This document shows, piece by piece, positions 11,661 through 23,851 of a stretch of 64,000 nucleotides of DNA. A program made the position numbers and the translations under genes. This DNA comes from Antedon mediterranea (taxonomy: Eukaryota > Echinodermata > Crinoidea > Comatulida > Antedonidae), in assembly GCF_964355755.1 (NCBI RefSeq), contig NC_092676.1, forward strand, positions 11,454,288 through 11,518,287, written 5' to 3'. The notes under the pieces are model-generated. The model made no database searches and had not been told where the DNA came from. It was given only the letters and a program-made list of their open reading frames with translations. Each line of letters begins with the position of its first letter. Position 1 is the first letter of the stretch.

Positions 11661-12703
11661 ACCGCGTACCGCGTACATGAAGCGCTAAGCTATTGCTTGT
11701 CGTCACATGATCGACTGCGCATGTTTTACATCGAGTTTGTAGTCAGTTCAGATTCCGTAATTTAATTACCGGTATTTTTTCATTTTATATTAGCATATTT
11801 TTGTTTGTATACCATTGATAATGTAAATTTTGTATATATATAATGATATTGTCTTTAGTTAAACAAGACAAGAAAAAATACCAACCGAGGAAATAGTGGA
11901 CCTTTTGGGACTTGGGGGGGGGGGGGGGGTGCGTCTGCACCCAACGCACCCCCCCTGGATACGGGCCTGCTCTAGTATGTATAAATCTGTCACTCGTGCA
12001 AAAAACTGCTCACGTTTTGTCTTGTGGTTGCTGTCACGCATCAGTGAGCATCGGTGGCTTACCGAAGAGTCGATTGAGTCCGAAACGAACCGATGGAGGA
12101 ACTCTCGTACGGAAAAAAAAATCGCGTCCAGGGGGCGAAGCCCCCTGGAAGCTTTGGCGGTCTAGGGCAATCTAGATCATTTGAATCGGTTTACGCACAA
12201 ACAAATATGACAATGTTAACACTAATAAACTGAAACAAAGAAAACAAAAAACAACATTTTTTATATTCCAGGCTGCCACAGACAAACACTTTTTTTCTTG
12301 CTTGTTTGTTGATTTGTGTAGAGAGGCTGTAAACTCAGGAGGAATTATTTGAATTCCTCCCTTTTCACCAATACAAAAGTTGCATGAAATGAACGTAGAG
12401 ATGCAAAAGTTTGAAAAAAGATATTAAAATGATAGCATGGAGTGATATTATTGAGAACCGTAAGGTTATAGAGTTCATACACTGTGCAAGTCCAAGAAGC
12501 TATCTTGGCTCCATGTGTATGTGAGACGCTTAATATCATACCCAGAACATATACAATATTTTGTTTAAAAATATACCTATTTTGTTCGAATGTATAGTAT
12601 AGGTGATAGCTTATACATAATTGTAATAACTAACTTCTAAATTATTATCATACATTTTACGTTAGTTACTATAACGGCGCTCTAGACATCGCGTGATGCA
12701 TCT

Positions 12704-12907
12704 TTAAACATAAGTTTGGAACATTCTTCTCTTGGCTTGGAGACAGAATTCGCGAATGACATTCTCTGTATTAATGTTCATGTTAAAGTGTATGTTCATG
12801 AGGCACAATCCCGAAAGCTGCTCATAAGACATGTGATTTTGTAAACAGGTTTTCGTTCTCCATAAAGTCGAAAAACTCCGCTCAGCTTCAGCAGACGTTA
12901 CGGGCAT
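12704..12907 (-). pseudogene. hAT transposase C-terminal (dimerisation) domain remnant
   Basis: The 67-residue frame reads PVTSAEAERSFSTLWRTKT, then LQNHMSYEQLSGLCLMNIH. This is the conserved hAT C-terminal pattern: P-x-T-x-A-E-R-x-F-S, then K, then a leucine-rich helix ending N-I-H. In a full transposase of 500-700 residues this region mediates dimerisation next to the catalytic core. Upstream on the same strand (to about 13260) the reading is broken and no DDE core is visible, so the gene is a dead remnant. It lies in the right part of the 7625-13307 element and most likely belongs to it. Confidence 0.8.
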
Positions 12908-13359
12908 AGGGCCTACGCGATTAGAAGAAGTGCACGCACATTCGGGAACACATCTGGATCCGCTAATTTTACACAGTCGCTTCCATCACTGAAGCTCGGA
13001 ATGAAGATGTTCGTGTCTTGGCAGATCATCGTACCAAATTCAAGTTCCTTGAAGACTTCTTCAACATTACACTTCGATAGACTTGGGTGCTACGCCAAAT
13101 ATGTTAGAGCATGGCCTGTTATCGGCAGAAAAACGTGTTTTTAACTCGGTTTGTTGATTTGGTAATACTGCTCGGTAGTAATCGTCCACAGTATCTCCAG
13201 GATGATTTGATCTGTATTGTTGTCTCATGTTTTTATTTATTTTTTCTAAAAAAAAGGGGGGGGGGGGGGTCAGGACCCCCGTGACCCCCCCACTGGCTGC
13301 GCCCCTGGGTGGTCACTTATGAGAGGTGGTCTATTATGAGAAGCTGTCCCCTAAGAGAG

Positions 13360-14160
13360 ACATAAAACATTGAAGGATAAACAGACAAACGTTTAATCTA
13401 GTTAAATGTAACACCATTATTTATCTAGTTAAAAAACACTTATATCCTTCAAATATTAACTTTGTCTAGAAACGATGCATGAGAAATATAGTTAGTTCTT
13501 AGCTGGGATGATGTTTTTGGCACATTTGCCTTATCTAGTTCAGTTTCGTCACTAAACGAAAACGTTTGGTAAAGACTTTCCTTAGGTGCCAAGCTTGTGA
13601 TGACCATAGTACCATCTCGTTGTCGTTTTTAAACGATAACATAACGTTTTAATAAATGTTGAAGTATTCTGCATAAGTTCTTTTGATACGTTCTATTCAT
13701 CACCTACATTATGTACACGTAATTCACGTAAAAAATATACATCGCACGCTTGTTCGATGTTCGAATAAACCATCCGCCGAATGGACAGATTCACAAAGTT
13801 GTATACTTCATATATTGGGGTCATGTTAACTGTAGCTTAATGAATGAAAGATTAATCTCATGTGGTGGTTATATCATCCCCTTTTGCACACGACTCCGTG
13901 CCGGGTTAGTTTCCATTAGGAAAAAATATTGTGCAACCAATCAAAACAGATGATTTTTCGATTCGGGCGAATATATTCTATACTTTGTCTTACACATTGT
14001 CTCGCGTTCGTTGTACCTGTATATTGTTTTGATTGGTTGAACAACTTTTCACCTATTGGTGGAAACAACAACCTGGCTCGAACTCGATGTGCTGCGCAAG
14101 TTTGAGCAAGTTCGACTAGGCTTCATGCAGCAGTCAAATGTTTTCATTTGACCCGATGTC
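13360..14160. other. Intergenic, no gene seen
   Basis: AT-rich unique-looking sequence. Short frames (up to 67 codons) show no recognisable motif. It begins just after the severed GGTGGTCACTTATGAGAGG repeat at 13308-13360. Confidence 0.4.
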
Positions 14161-14189
14161 AAGGGTCATATTTGTTGAGACGTGAAAAG

Positions 14190-14400
14190 GCCGAAAGGTA
14201 AAAGCACTGAACGATGACAGCACCGAACGTAATGGTAAAATGGCCAAATAGAAAAGCACCGAACGATTAGATGAAATGATGAAATAGCCGTATAAAATGA
14301 TGAAAGTGCCGTATGAAATGGTAAATGTGCCGAACGTAATGGTAAAAGTGCCGTATAAAATGGTGAAAGTGCAGAATGGTAAAAGAGCCGAAGAAGGCAG
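14190..14400. repeat. Minisatellite, roughly 20-24 bp units
   Basis: The words TGCCGTATAAAATGGTGAAA, CCGAACGTAATGGTAAAA and close variants alternate about eight to ten times. The 117-codon minus-strand frame across it is only the repeat read as protein. Confidence 0.75.
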
Positions 14401-14756
14401 TAACGGCGTTCCATACTATGATGTGTGTGTAAAATTGGGATAGGAGCTGTGTGTGTTAGGCGATCACACGAGGTACACGACGGTATATCGACGAGGTAGA
14501 TGTCATCTGGGCATGCCATGCGATGCTGCTGCGTAGAAGCAAATAAAAGATAGTTTGGTAGAAGAAAAGAAGCATCATGATGGATAAAATGTCACGAACA
14601 AGATTTCTAGGTTGCTATTTACATTGTTACACTATAAGGTATAGAGAATAATACTTACTTGATAAGAATTATATATCATTATCTAGCCTATCTACTACTA
14701 GGCCTACTAGGCCTAGGAGGGCTAGGCTAGGCTATAGATAGTAGGTAGGCCTAGCT

Positions 14757-17001
14757 CAGGGCTGCAAATTAACTTTTTTACTTGGTAGCACTATCAAATT
14801 TGTATGATGGCTCATAATAATTTTAGGTAGCACCACCACTCAAACCCCATCCGCGCAGATCCGTTTTTAGTTTAGTGGGGGGGGGGGGGGGGGGAGGGAG
14901 GGTAGGGGTGTATAAAAATGAAATACAACTTTAGGCTGGTCAGGCCAGGGTGGGGGGGGGGGGGGGTCAATGACCCCGCTTGGGGGGGGGGGGGGGAGGA
15001 TTTTTGAGTAATTATATAGGTTGTTTCAATCGATTTCTGAGCACATAAAAATTCCGCACTGAAGAATTCAATTAATTTGGGTTATGCACATTTAGGCACT
15101 GGTCCTGATGCGCCACTTATATTCACGCAAGATCTATTCTTTTTACGGTAGAGAAAGAAATTACTGCTTTGTATATACGCGTAACCTTTCATAGCCTACG
15201 CGTAAATAGATCAGGTCATTGTTCGCTAAACATATCCTGTAATTTCCAAAGTATTGTTCGTTGCCATGCCTACGATGTATTGTTTATGATAATATCTACG
15301 CGTCGATCGTAGGGTGGTTCGTAGGGTTAGTAATTTGTAAAAACACCAATGTCATCGCCTTTAGGAGCATGAACAATGGAAACAAACATGTATTGTTGGC
15401 TAATTAAAATCCTAGACGTTAATTTTTGTAGCCACCCTACACATCGGTTGTCCTAATTTGGCAGGACATCCGCCGACGAGACGACATCGGGCCCGAGGCC
15501 CTCAGCTCGCGCAGAGAGAGTTTCGGCGGCCTACATGATTCAATCCTACCTTGGTTTAGCGAATTATAAAAACAACAACACCTTGACTAGGACACCAACA
15601 AAATATATGCAAAATAAATATATTCCATGTTAAGATTTAACATAGGCCTTTGTAAATTATTATTACGACAAAAGACCCGACCAGAATTTGGAGGGGAAAA
15701 CGTTCGAATCGTGGGAACAGTTTAGAGCTGTATTACGTTTCATGTGACGCAAAATTCAGGTACTGTACACTGCATGTTTTGTACCGAGTAAAAAAAAACA
15801 TGCGAGAGGTTTGCGGTGGTAAAACAGAGTATCGCGTTTCATGACATGTGACCAAAAAACTAGCTAGGTCTGTATTAATTATGGTCTTCTGTCGGCAGTC
15901 TTTTTGAGCGACCGATTTTTCTGATACTATATTTAGAATGAATTGTTTACGATCTTTTTGTTTGCATGTTTCTGGATCGACTGGACGTTCGCTATATTAT
16001 TTTTATTAGTTGGCATAGTTCATTGTGTTGGATCGTGTCTCTACGTTTTATTGTGGGAAATTTATATTCGCCGTTGAGAGTAAAAAAACACTACACGAAT
16101 GAAACATTTACGAATAAAAACTATTATATTATATATTTCTTAGTAATGTACAAATTGGTCCTCCTCCGCCAGTCAAAAATAACACATTAAGTAATAATTT
16201 TCACACCTTGTTACTTACTAAGAACATCGTGGGGTTGTTTATTGAGGTTACTAACGAAGCCAAACAATGTAACCTACAAAGCCAACAACGTAGCCTGTTT
16301 TATCTACGAAGCTACTTCGTAGGAAAAGTTGCTGTATTTTGGATATATAATTTTCGATAATCAGAATCTGGAATAAAGTATTAAATCTACTGATAAACAA
16401 TAGGCTACTGCTGTTTAATCTATATAATGAATAGATATTATTATATATATCATTAATTACATTATTTAGTAATCATGATATAACCATTATACTGCCTAAA
16501 AAATACTAATGACTGCACGGCGACAATCCTTTGTATCTACCGCGCCCGCCCTGGCTAACTTCTGTGTACGGCGGTACAATTGTTTTTATATTATTCCTTC
16601 TTTAAAACGGAGGTGATTTTCCACGAGGTTTGTGTCGTCCGCGCGTCACACTGTGCTGTGTGTTTGGTGTCCTTTTGTGTGATTGGGTAAGGCAGCATGC
16701 AATAAATGGACGAACTTCCAATCACAACGAGTGTAAAATGTTTAGGGGCTTTGTACGCTTGAATGAACCTGACTCCTTTGCGGCGACGGTGACTAGTGGA
16801 AACTCCTGAGCCTTCCGTAGTAGAGAGATTAAATTACAACACAGTGTTTGAAATAGGGAAAACACACCTGACTTCAATTTTAAACAACTCGCACAAGCAG
16901 ACGATCTTGTCGCGCTATGCACGACCTATTCTGTTTCTTTAGTCGCAAACAGAAAAATTAGGTCGCAAATGCGACCAAATACCCCTTAATTTGCAGCCCT
17001 G
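14757..17001. mobile_element. 2.25-kb non-autonomous TIR element, CAGGGCTGCAAATTAA ends
   Basis: A perfect 16-bp inverted terminus (CAGGGCTGCAAATTAA at 14757, its complement ending 17001) is flanked by a perfect 5-bp duplication TAGCT (14752-14756, 17002-17006). Long G-runs lie near 14878, 14952 and 14980. The interior shares long homology with 28418-29200, 34740-34927 and, reversed, 36470-38890 (for example GGCACTGGTCCTGATGCGCC and GACGAGACGACATCGGGCCC). No transposase frame. The 5-bp duplication and CAGGG start match the hAT-like elements at 7.6-12 kb. Confidence 0.82.
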
Positions 17002-17494
17002 TAGCTACTAGGCCTAGTACTAGCCTAGGCTAGGCCTACACTTCACTATAATACTGGTGTCAGATGAAATGGGTCGCGCTGTCGTGTTTTATTTTGGCCG
17101 CATTAATTTGTATATGATGGCGCATTAGATACATTTTTAATGAAAACGCTCATTATGTTTTAATTAATTTTGAATATTAGAATTTCTAATAGTAGGCCTA
17201 CTATTTGACATTTTTTTTAACCTCGATCGTTATTTTTTAAGTGCAGTAATAGGGATAACGATGTAAAATTAAAAGTTAATATTTTTCAAACAAATTATAC
17301 ATTGTCTGTTAGTATTTTGTATCAATATTACAATAAAGAAAGAATTATGAAAATATGACTTGTAGTTTTCGAAATATAGGGTTTAAAACATCGCCGAAAA
17401 TGATCGTTTTTTAGCCACGAACGATGTAAACAAATTGTAATTGTATGAACTCGTAATTTTTCGTTAAAATAATTATATAAAATCACGATTTTAA

Positions 17495-17830
17495 AGATGT
17501 ATTGTCCCCCAAAATCATGAAAAATAAAGATTTTTAAAATCGGACTTTGAATAGGCAGTTTTGCAGTTTTAATGAAGTTGTTCACTTCCATAAGAAAAAA
17601 AACGTGGGAAAAAAATTATTTCACCTTTAAAAAGACAAAATAAACAGTTAAATTACCCAAAAACAAACAATTTGACCATTTTTTGCTTTAAATTACATTT
17701 TTCTCAGGTAAATAAAATTTTTTCAGACCCAATTTTTTGTGAGAGTGTTCAATAACTATAATGTGACATTAAAATAACATATTAAAAAAAAAAATTAAAA
17801 AAAATATTTTTTTAGGGGGACAATATATCT
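17495..17830. mobile_element. 336-bp MITE, AGATGTATTGTCCCCC ends
   Basis: AGATGTATTGTCCCCC at 17495 and GGGGGACAATATATCT ending 17830 are inverted with one mismatch. The flanks are TTAA on the left and TCAA on the right, possibly a once-perfect TTAA duplication as in piggyBac or Kolobok groups. Part of the interior resembles 8232-8340. Confidence 0.55.
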
Positions 17831-19140
17831 TCAAGTAACATATTTTATATATCAACATTGTAAAATTCAATAAAATATGATATTACTTATTTATTATATA
17901 AAAAAGAGTGATATTTAACCTCATTTGAAGAATTTCAATGCATTATTTTCCCGTGTAATTGGACAGGCCTGACACCATGTGACTTCACGGCACTCGCGAG
18001 AAAATTATTCCGCTGTGTGTTGAATCGCGTCAACCAATCAAAGGGCGAGAATCCAAAATCGTTCAACCGTGAGACTTGCGGAGCGGTCGAATGCGGAGGT
18101 TTGATTGGCTTGCGATGACATCATACCATAAAATGGCGTTTTTGTAGTTGAGCCCCTCGGAATTTTTCAAAAATTATTAAAAAAATGGACAAAACGGATA
18201 TTTTTTATGGTATATGGGTTGTTACTATGAAATATTCGAATCATAAAGGCCTCATATCGGGATAAAATTGTTTTTTTAGCAGTTAAAATTAATATTTTTC
18301 TTAGTAACAAGCACATGGTATGTGGAATTATATTATCTTGGTGTAGGAATAAAAAACATTTTGAGGTCATAAGAGGCTCAACTACAAAAATAAGGTTGAA
18401 ATGGTAGGTCATTGAGCCTTCCGAGGGTTTCGTAGTAAACAAAAGCTCTACGCGCTAGGCGATAACAATCTTTTAACCACCAACCATTTTTGGTTGAATG
18501 AAATGGAAATAAAAAATACTTGATCTTATAGAATAATAGGTAAATAAATATATACTCAAAATGATATATTTATAATTAATTTATTTTCAGAACAATTACT
18601 GTACCTAATAAAAAGTGTTTACCAAAGTAAAAAAATACCGCGTCAATGACATTGCGCGCATTGTAACGTGCGCGCTGTTTAATCGTGGTAATGAAAATGG
18701 AGTCAGCTCTCGGTATCCCTAGCAGTAAATATTTATCTCATTATTTATAAATAGTTTGTGTTTTCATCTTACAGGTTTTAAGCCTGTTTTCCTGTCGATC
18801 GTTGAGTTGCGTTGAGTTGACATATTCAATGATTTGACAGGAAAAGGGAGTAAAAAGCCAATGTTGGAAATCGTTAAAATCTGAAATTGTTAAAGTTGAA
18901 ACCAGTTCAACTTTAACGTTACGATCGTTAAAACTGACCAATCAAATGGTCCACAAATTACATCATTGCAGTTTTAAAAAAAATAGGTACGCGCTGACAA
19001 TTCTTGAATTTTTACAACACGACGATGTTTTTCACCTTTTTTGTACACTTTTAAGGTCTGATATTTCAAAAGTAATAGTCCATGGGCTGGAGGGGAGTTA
19101 CCGTGCACCCCCCCCCCCACAGTTAAACTTCTTTGGTATC
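17831..19140. other. Intergenic, no gene seen
   Basis: AT-rich sequence with short ORFs that show no family motif. GCCTGTTTTCCTGTCGATCG at about 18783 recurs inverted near 34950, a shared dispersed repeat. C-run at 19110-19120. Confidence 0.4.
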
Positions 19141-19144
19141 ATTT

Positions 19145-19480
19145 TCTTCCCACGGACATATAGAGTGAAAAAATCGATGTTAACAAGAAAAATATAGGGA
19201 TGCATTGTATGTACTTGCGTCATTTGTAATGATCATCAGTGTTTTATCTTCAAATATTTTTTGGGGTAGGGGGTAACATTTATCCTAATAACCCAATAAT
19301 CCAACATCTAATTAGTATTATCTTGGTACCATTGTGTAGCATACATCTTTTAAAATCTTATAAAATTTAAATAAAATTAATCGGACTATTAGTAGGGTCA
19401 GTAGAGGTCAAAAGGTCATTGACCTTTTACAAAAATGCACATTTTTGCCAAAATATAGATAAATTTCAACATAGTATCTA
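19145..19480. repeat. Left arm of a 330-bp inverted repeat (partner 28080-28410)
   Basis: GAGTGAAAAAATCGATGTTA and the sequence through GTCAGTAGAGGTCAAAAGGT reappear as reverse complement at 28080-28410 with about 90 percent match by eye. The span between the arms is 9.2 kb. Confidence 0.8.
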
Positions 19481-20165
19481 TAATTTTCAATATGTTTTAT
19501 CTTAATTGTGTTTTACTTGTGCTTACTGACATATTGAATAAGAAAATATATGTTAACAAGATTAAAATTGCAGTTCATTATACACAAATTATCATTTTTT
19601 ATTCTTAAAAATTGCAATAAAAATACATTTTTTGGGGTAGGGTGTAACATTAATAGCAATAACCCAAGAATCAAACATCTAATTAGTATGATCTTGGTGT
19701 TGTTGTGTAGCATTCGTGTTTTTTAACCATATAGAATTTTAATAAAATTAATTGAACCATGTTTAAGGTCAGTAGAGGTCAAAAAGGTCACTGACCTTTT
19801 GCAAAATTACAAATATTTGCCATAATGAGATACATTTCAATATCAAATCTCCAATTTTTTCAATACTTTTCATTTTAATTGTGTTTTACTTGTGTTTACT
19901 GACATTGAATAACAAAATGTGTGTTAACATGAAAAAAAATTGCACTGCATTTAATACCAATTGTCATGTAATTTTGTTATTCTTCAAAATTACAATAAAA
20001 AGACATTTTTGGGGTAGGGGGTAGCATTAATACCAATAACCCAAGAATCAAACATCCATTGACCTTAATAATCGTTCGATTAATTTCATTTAAATTCAAC
20101 ATGATTACAAAAACATATACTGTATGCTACACATCGATACCAAGATCGTACTAATTAGATGTTAA
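19259..20165. repeat. Roughly 370-bp tandem units, last one reversing orientation
   Basis: TTTTTGGGGTAGGG marks units at 19259, 19629 and about 20003, each followed by AACATCTAATTAGTAT(T/G)AT and the AGTAGAGGTCAAAAGGTCA motif. After about 20045 the sequence switches to the reverse complement (ACTAATTAGATGTT). The reversed unit continues beyond the LINE at 26412-26517. Confidence 0.75.
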
Positions 20166-20403
20166 TAAAAAATAACAATTTATTTATTTATTTATTTATT
20201 TCGTTTTCTTTCAGTAGGGTAGCCCTCTCAGTAATAAAATAAAACTGCTCTTCCGAGGGGCCCTACGGCACATTTAAACAAAATTTGAAAACAACTTAAA
20301 CTAAACTTAAACTAAAACTTAAACTAAAACTAAACTTCAATGCATGTTCTCATTATTATTATAACTTTTATACCATATTTAAATATATTTCACTGGAACC
20401 ATC

Positions 20404-21216
20404 CTAGACCACCGGCAACAATAAATGAATCTTAACAAGTGATTTAAAACGGTTATAATTGTTTTGTTTTCTTAATTCATAAGGTAGGCCATTCCAGAGT
20501 GAACTTCCATAATAAACAAAACTACGTTTGTATATTTCGAGGTTACATCTGGGCAAATACAACAGATTATTTTCATAGTTTCTGGTTTGAATATTGTGTA
20601 CACTACTAATATATTGCAAAACATCACATAAGTATGAAGGTACAGATTCTTGTAAACATCTAAATATTGTACAAATTGTATGATATTCAATTCTTGTCTT
20701 AATTGTTAGCCAACCTAAATCATAATGCATTTGTCTAACAGGAGTTCGAATATTAGCACCTAGTATTAATCGTGCAGCTCTATTTTGTACCCTTTGCAAT
20801 TTTAAAATATGGGCATTTGAACCAGTACCCCAGACTGTTGAACAATAGTCAATATGTGATAAAAATAGAGCATTGTATAATCTTTTAATAATTTTAGGAG
20901 ATGTAAAACTTTTCAATCTATAAAATAGATGTAGAATTTTTGATAGTTTTGCACATATAGAATCAATATGTACTTTCCATGAGAGTTGTTCATCAAATGT
21001 AAGTCCCAAGTATTTAAACGTTTCAACTTTCTCAATCGGAATGTTATCAAAAATTACTGTTTCATCTGTTGTTTTATTAACACGTGCATGAGTACCAAAA
21101 AGCATGTATTTGGTTTTATCAATGTTTAGAGTTAATTTATGTTTATCTAACCATTGTTTTACATTTTCCAACTGTTCAGTTAAAACTGTTGTAAGCTCTT
21201 CATTTGATTTACATGC
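20404..21216 (-). pseudogene. LINE ORF2, RT thumb and C-terminal part
   Basis: The frame reads ENVKQWLDKHKLTLNIDKTK, then KYLGLTFDEQLSW, LQRVQNRAARLIL and LWNGLPYELR. These are standard landmarks after the palm domain in CR1, L2 and jockey-type LINE reverse transcriptases. In the element the enzyme would nick target DNA and prime reverse transcription there. The frame is intact to its natural stop (20404). It directly continues the YADDTALFY sequence at 25388 once the inserted DNA is ignored. No start codon of its own, so it is a displaced 3' exon-like fragment of a broken gene. Confidence 0.85.
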
Positions 21217-22688
21217 ATAAAAATAGGTATCCCAATGAAAAAATTCAGATTAATTGTTTTACTTTTTCTTTCAGTTAACCATAAAGGACTTAATGTAATT
21301 AGCATTTTGCAATTTAAATGATTGAAATCCGATTACCCGTTCTAAAGTTATGGTTATTTAAAGTGGTAAAAAATGTACGATTTTTTGCTTAAAAATGGTG
21401 TTTTTTGCAGTTAAAATTGGAAGCATTTTTAAAAGGTTATAACTTTTACAATAATGAGTTAAAAGTTTTGAATTTTGTTAAACCTATAGATATCACAGAG
21501 TTGTAAAACTCTATTTTTTTTGGAGCCTCAACGAAACCTATTTTAAAAATTATTGGTCCGCAAAGTTGGTCGGAAAGCATTTTGCGCCCATTTTTGTTGA
21601 ATTTCCCTAAAAAATGAAAAAAAATGCAATTTTTTCAATGATCTATAACTTTTGAACTATTGTACTAATTCATTTAATTTTTGTTTTACTTGTTAGAATG
21701 TAGTGTATATTTCATTAATAAATATATCAGAGATATGTGTAATATGAAACAATAATGTTTTTTTAATGGTGAAATTTAAAATTATCCCCAAAAAAATGAA
21801 AAATTATGTTAAAAACGGTGTGTACTGTTTCCTTTCTTTCACACTAATTTTTGGTAAGTATGATTATTATAATTATTATTTTAATGTACTTTATATTCAT
21901 AATTTCAATCATAAATACTATTATATATAACTTTTGAATACGTAAAACAAGATTTTAGGCCCGTATGATTATGACACCAAATCTAAGCCGGGCTAAGATA
22001 TGCTCTTTTAGGCAAACACACAATTGGTCAAAATAAACTCATTTAAAATAATCAATGTTAATTAAAACAATTAATTGTTTACCTGAATAGTATATATGCA
22101 CAAATTTGATACTGCAACAAAAAATGTGACATGACAACAAAAAATTAGAATTGTTCGTAATTCAATAAAGTCAATCTTATTTTGAATTTACATATCCCAA
22201 CAAACATAATACAAAACATAAAGATAGTCAAGTATCAACTTCCCGGGAAAATTGAGATCACAGGCTTACTATGTTGGATGTATTATGTTCGTAACATGGT
22301 GTCATTTAGAAAACTGCCTCTCCAAGGTGAGTACTTTTTTTTTCTTTATTTGATATCTGAATGATACTTATACTTAATAGAAAGACAAAAACACACATAA
22401 AAAAAATTACATGTTTTGCACACATTTATTATAATCCGTAAATTAGTTGACACCGTTACGCACATCATCAACAGTTCTTCAACAATTTGCCTGAAACTTT
22501 GCAAGAACATGAACAAAGAATGAGATGCCTACTTGCAATCAGCAAGTTTAAACCTCACTTTGAACATACCATATGGTTGTTTGTAAACCCAGCATTGTAT
22601 AATAAATACAAAATTCAATAGTTGATTATGTTGGTAACAAAGACACCAACAATTTTGACTGTTGATTCACGTCATCGCAGCTTTAAAT

Positions 22689-22850
22689 TTGACCTGTATC
22701 CAGACGTTTTATTGTGTATATTATTAGTTGTACTGCTGGGGCTTCCTTATCAATGACCAGCGATGACAGACTAGCGCTCTGCACATGTGGTGTGGGTCAA
22801 TCTTCCAAATGACGTTCGTAACAGACTTGACACGACACACGTAAACATGT
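22689..22850. repeat. Internal 165-bp direct repeat, copy 1
   Basis: Begins TGACCTGTATCCAGACGTTT and ends GACACGACAC(AC)GTAAACATG. Copy 2 is at 23542-23706 with about ten differences. It contains one GTTCGTAACAG motif. Confidence 0.85.
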
Positions 22851-23541
22851 TTTACGAACATCAACAACATCTCTATAAACATAGGAAAATAACACTTATC
22901 AAAACGTAATACATTTATTGCAGAATACTTAATAAATGTATTGACTTATAATTGTATTTTATGTTGATCAACACACTTTAGGATACGTGTTATTAGCAAA
23001 GGACAGCATGTATGAATTTAATTTTATGTTCGTAACAGGCGACATGATTATTCAGTGAGGGTAATTGTGTCAAAGTTACGAACGTCAACAATGCATCAAT
23101 TGAAAGTCGGAACTACGTAATAATATAATACAACTTCACACAAAATTATATTTATTTAAAATACAAAATCAACATGATGATTTTAAATTAAATTTGTTAT
23201 TGTTAAAACAACGAAGATGTGTTTTATTTGGCAAAAAGCAGATGTTTATATTGATGTTCGTAACAGCTGACCCCAAAGTATCGGCTGAAAAATGTTTGTT
23301 TACACCCAGGGAACTGTAAAAAGCACTAAGTAAATTATGATTTTAACATAAATTTCTACCATTAAGTAAAAAATCAAAGGTTATTAGTGTCCATAGATAC
23401 TTATATTACAATAATATTTGAAAACATACCTTGATTGTGTTCCAATGTGATAGGATATTTGATGATAATAAAGTAATATGATGTGCGTAACACAGCGCAA
23501 AAAAAGTTGACACGAAAGGTGTTATCATCTGTAGCAGTGAC

Positions 23542-23706
23542 ATTTGACCTGTATCCAGACGTTTTATTGTGTATATTAGTTGTACTGCTGGGGCTTCCTT
23601 ATCAACAACCAGTGATGACAGACTAGCACTCTGCACATGTGGTGTGGGCCTGTCTAATCTTCCAAATGATGTTCGTAACAGACTTGACACGACACGTAAA
23701 CATGTT
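23542..23706. repeat. Internal 165-bp direct repeat, copy 2
   Basis: Second copy of 22689-22850, about 850 bp downstream inside the same TIR element. The ORFs on both strands here (69 and 119 codons) are not recognisable proteins. Confidence 0.85.
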
Positions 23707-23851
23707 TTGAATTGTTTTTTTTTAACTGATATAAATAGCCATACAAAATTATTAAAACTTTCCAATGTTTTAGTTTAATAGATAAGATATAAATTACTAA
23801 TAATTCGTTGATTGATTAAACCTATGTTAACTCGCAAGCTAGCCCCATATG

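Larger units (their letters stand above)
9924..11969. mobile_element. 2.05-kb hAT-like element, 5-bp TSD CTCTA
   Basis: CAGGCCCGTATGCAG (9924) faces the inverse of CAGGCCCGTATCCAG (ending 11969), 14 of 15 bases. CTCTA is duplicated outside (9919-9923, 11970-11974). It carries GCGAGCGAAGCGAGC near the left end, as the 7625 element does. Near 10151 a further CAGGGGTGGCGCCAGG end plus a second GCGAGCGAAGCGAGC suggest a nested relative whose right end I could not find. It contains a three-unit array (10457-10710) and a 327-bp tandem duplication. No transposase. Confidence 0.75.
7751..12125. mobile_element. Long-TIR element with perfect 9-bp TSD (Mutator-like candidate)
   Basis: Left GCGATTTTTTTTTCCGTACG (7751) and the inverse at the right end (finishing 12125) match almost perfectly for about 60 bp (through TTCGTTTCGGACTCAATCGAC). 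They then match with small gaps to about 95 bp. GTCCAGGGG lies directly outside both ends (7742-7750, 12126-12134). A 9-bp duplication with long TIRs is the signature of Mutator-like elements. No transposase is recognisable. The body carries two nested hAT-like elements (9006-9796, 9924-11969), so its own unique sequence is about 1.5 kb. Confidence 0.8.
7625..13307 (-). mobile_element. hAT-like DNA transposon, split by a younger insertion
   Basis: The termini are perfect 15-bp inverted repeats, CAGGGGCGCAGCCAG at 7625 and its complement ending at 13307. They are flanked by GGTAG (7620-7624) and GGTGG (13308-13312), a 5-bp target duplication with one mismatch. Removing the 7751-12125 insertion leaves about 1.3 kb. 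The left part holds GCGAGCGAAGCGAGC and GGCCAGGGGGC words, and the right part a hAT transposase C-terminal remnant on the minus strand. A duplication of 5 bp instead of the classical 8 bp points to a 5-bp hAT subgroup (inference). Confidence 0.75.

Noticed and set aside
14166-14519. 117-codon minus-strand ORF
   Set aside because: It follows the 20-24 bp minisatellite; its repeated FYTA/FHTA phrases reflect the DNA repeat, not a protein.
17055-17975. GGTGTCAG inverted pair as a MITE
   Set aside because: Only about 8 bp of inverted match and no target duplication; could be chance.
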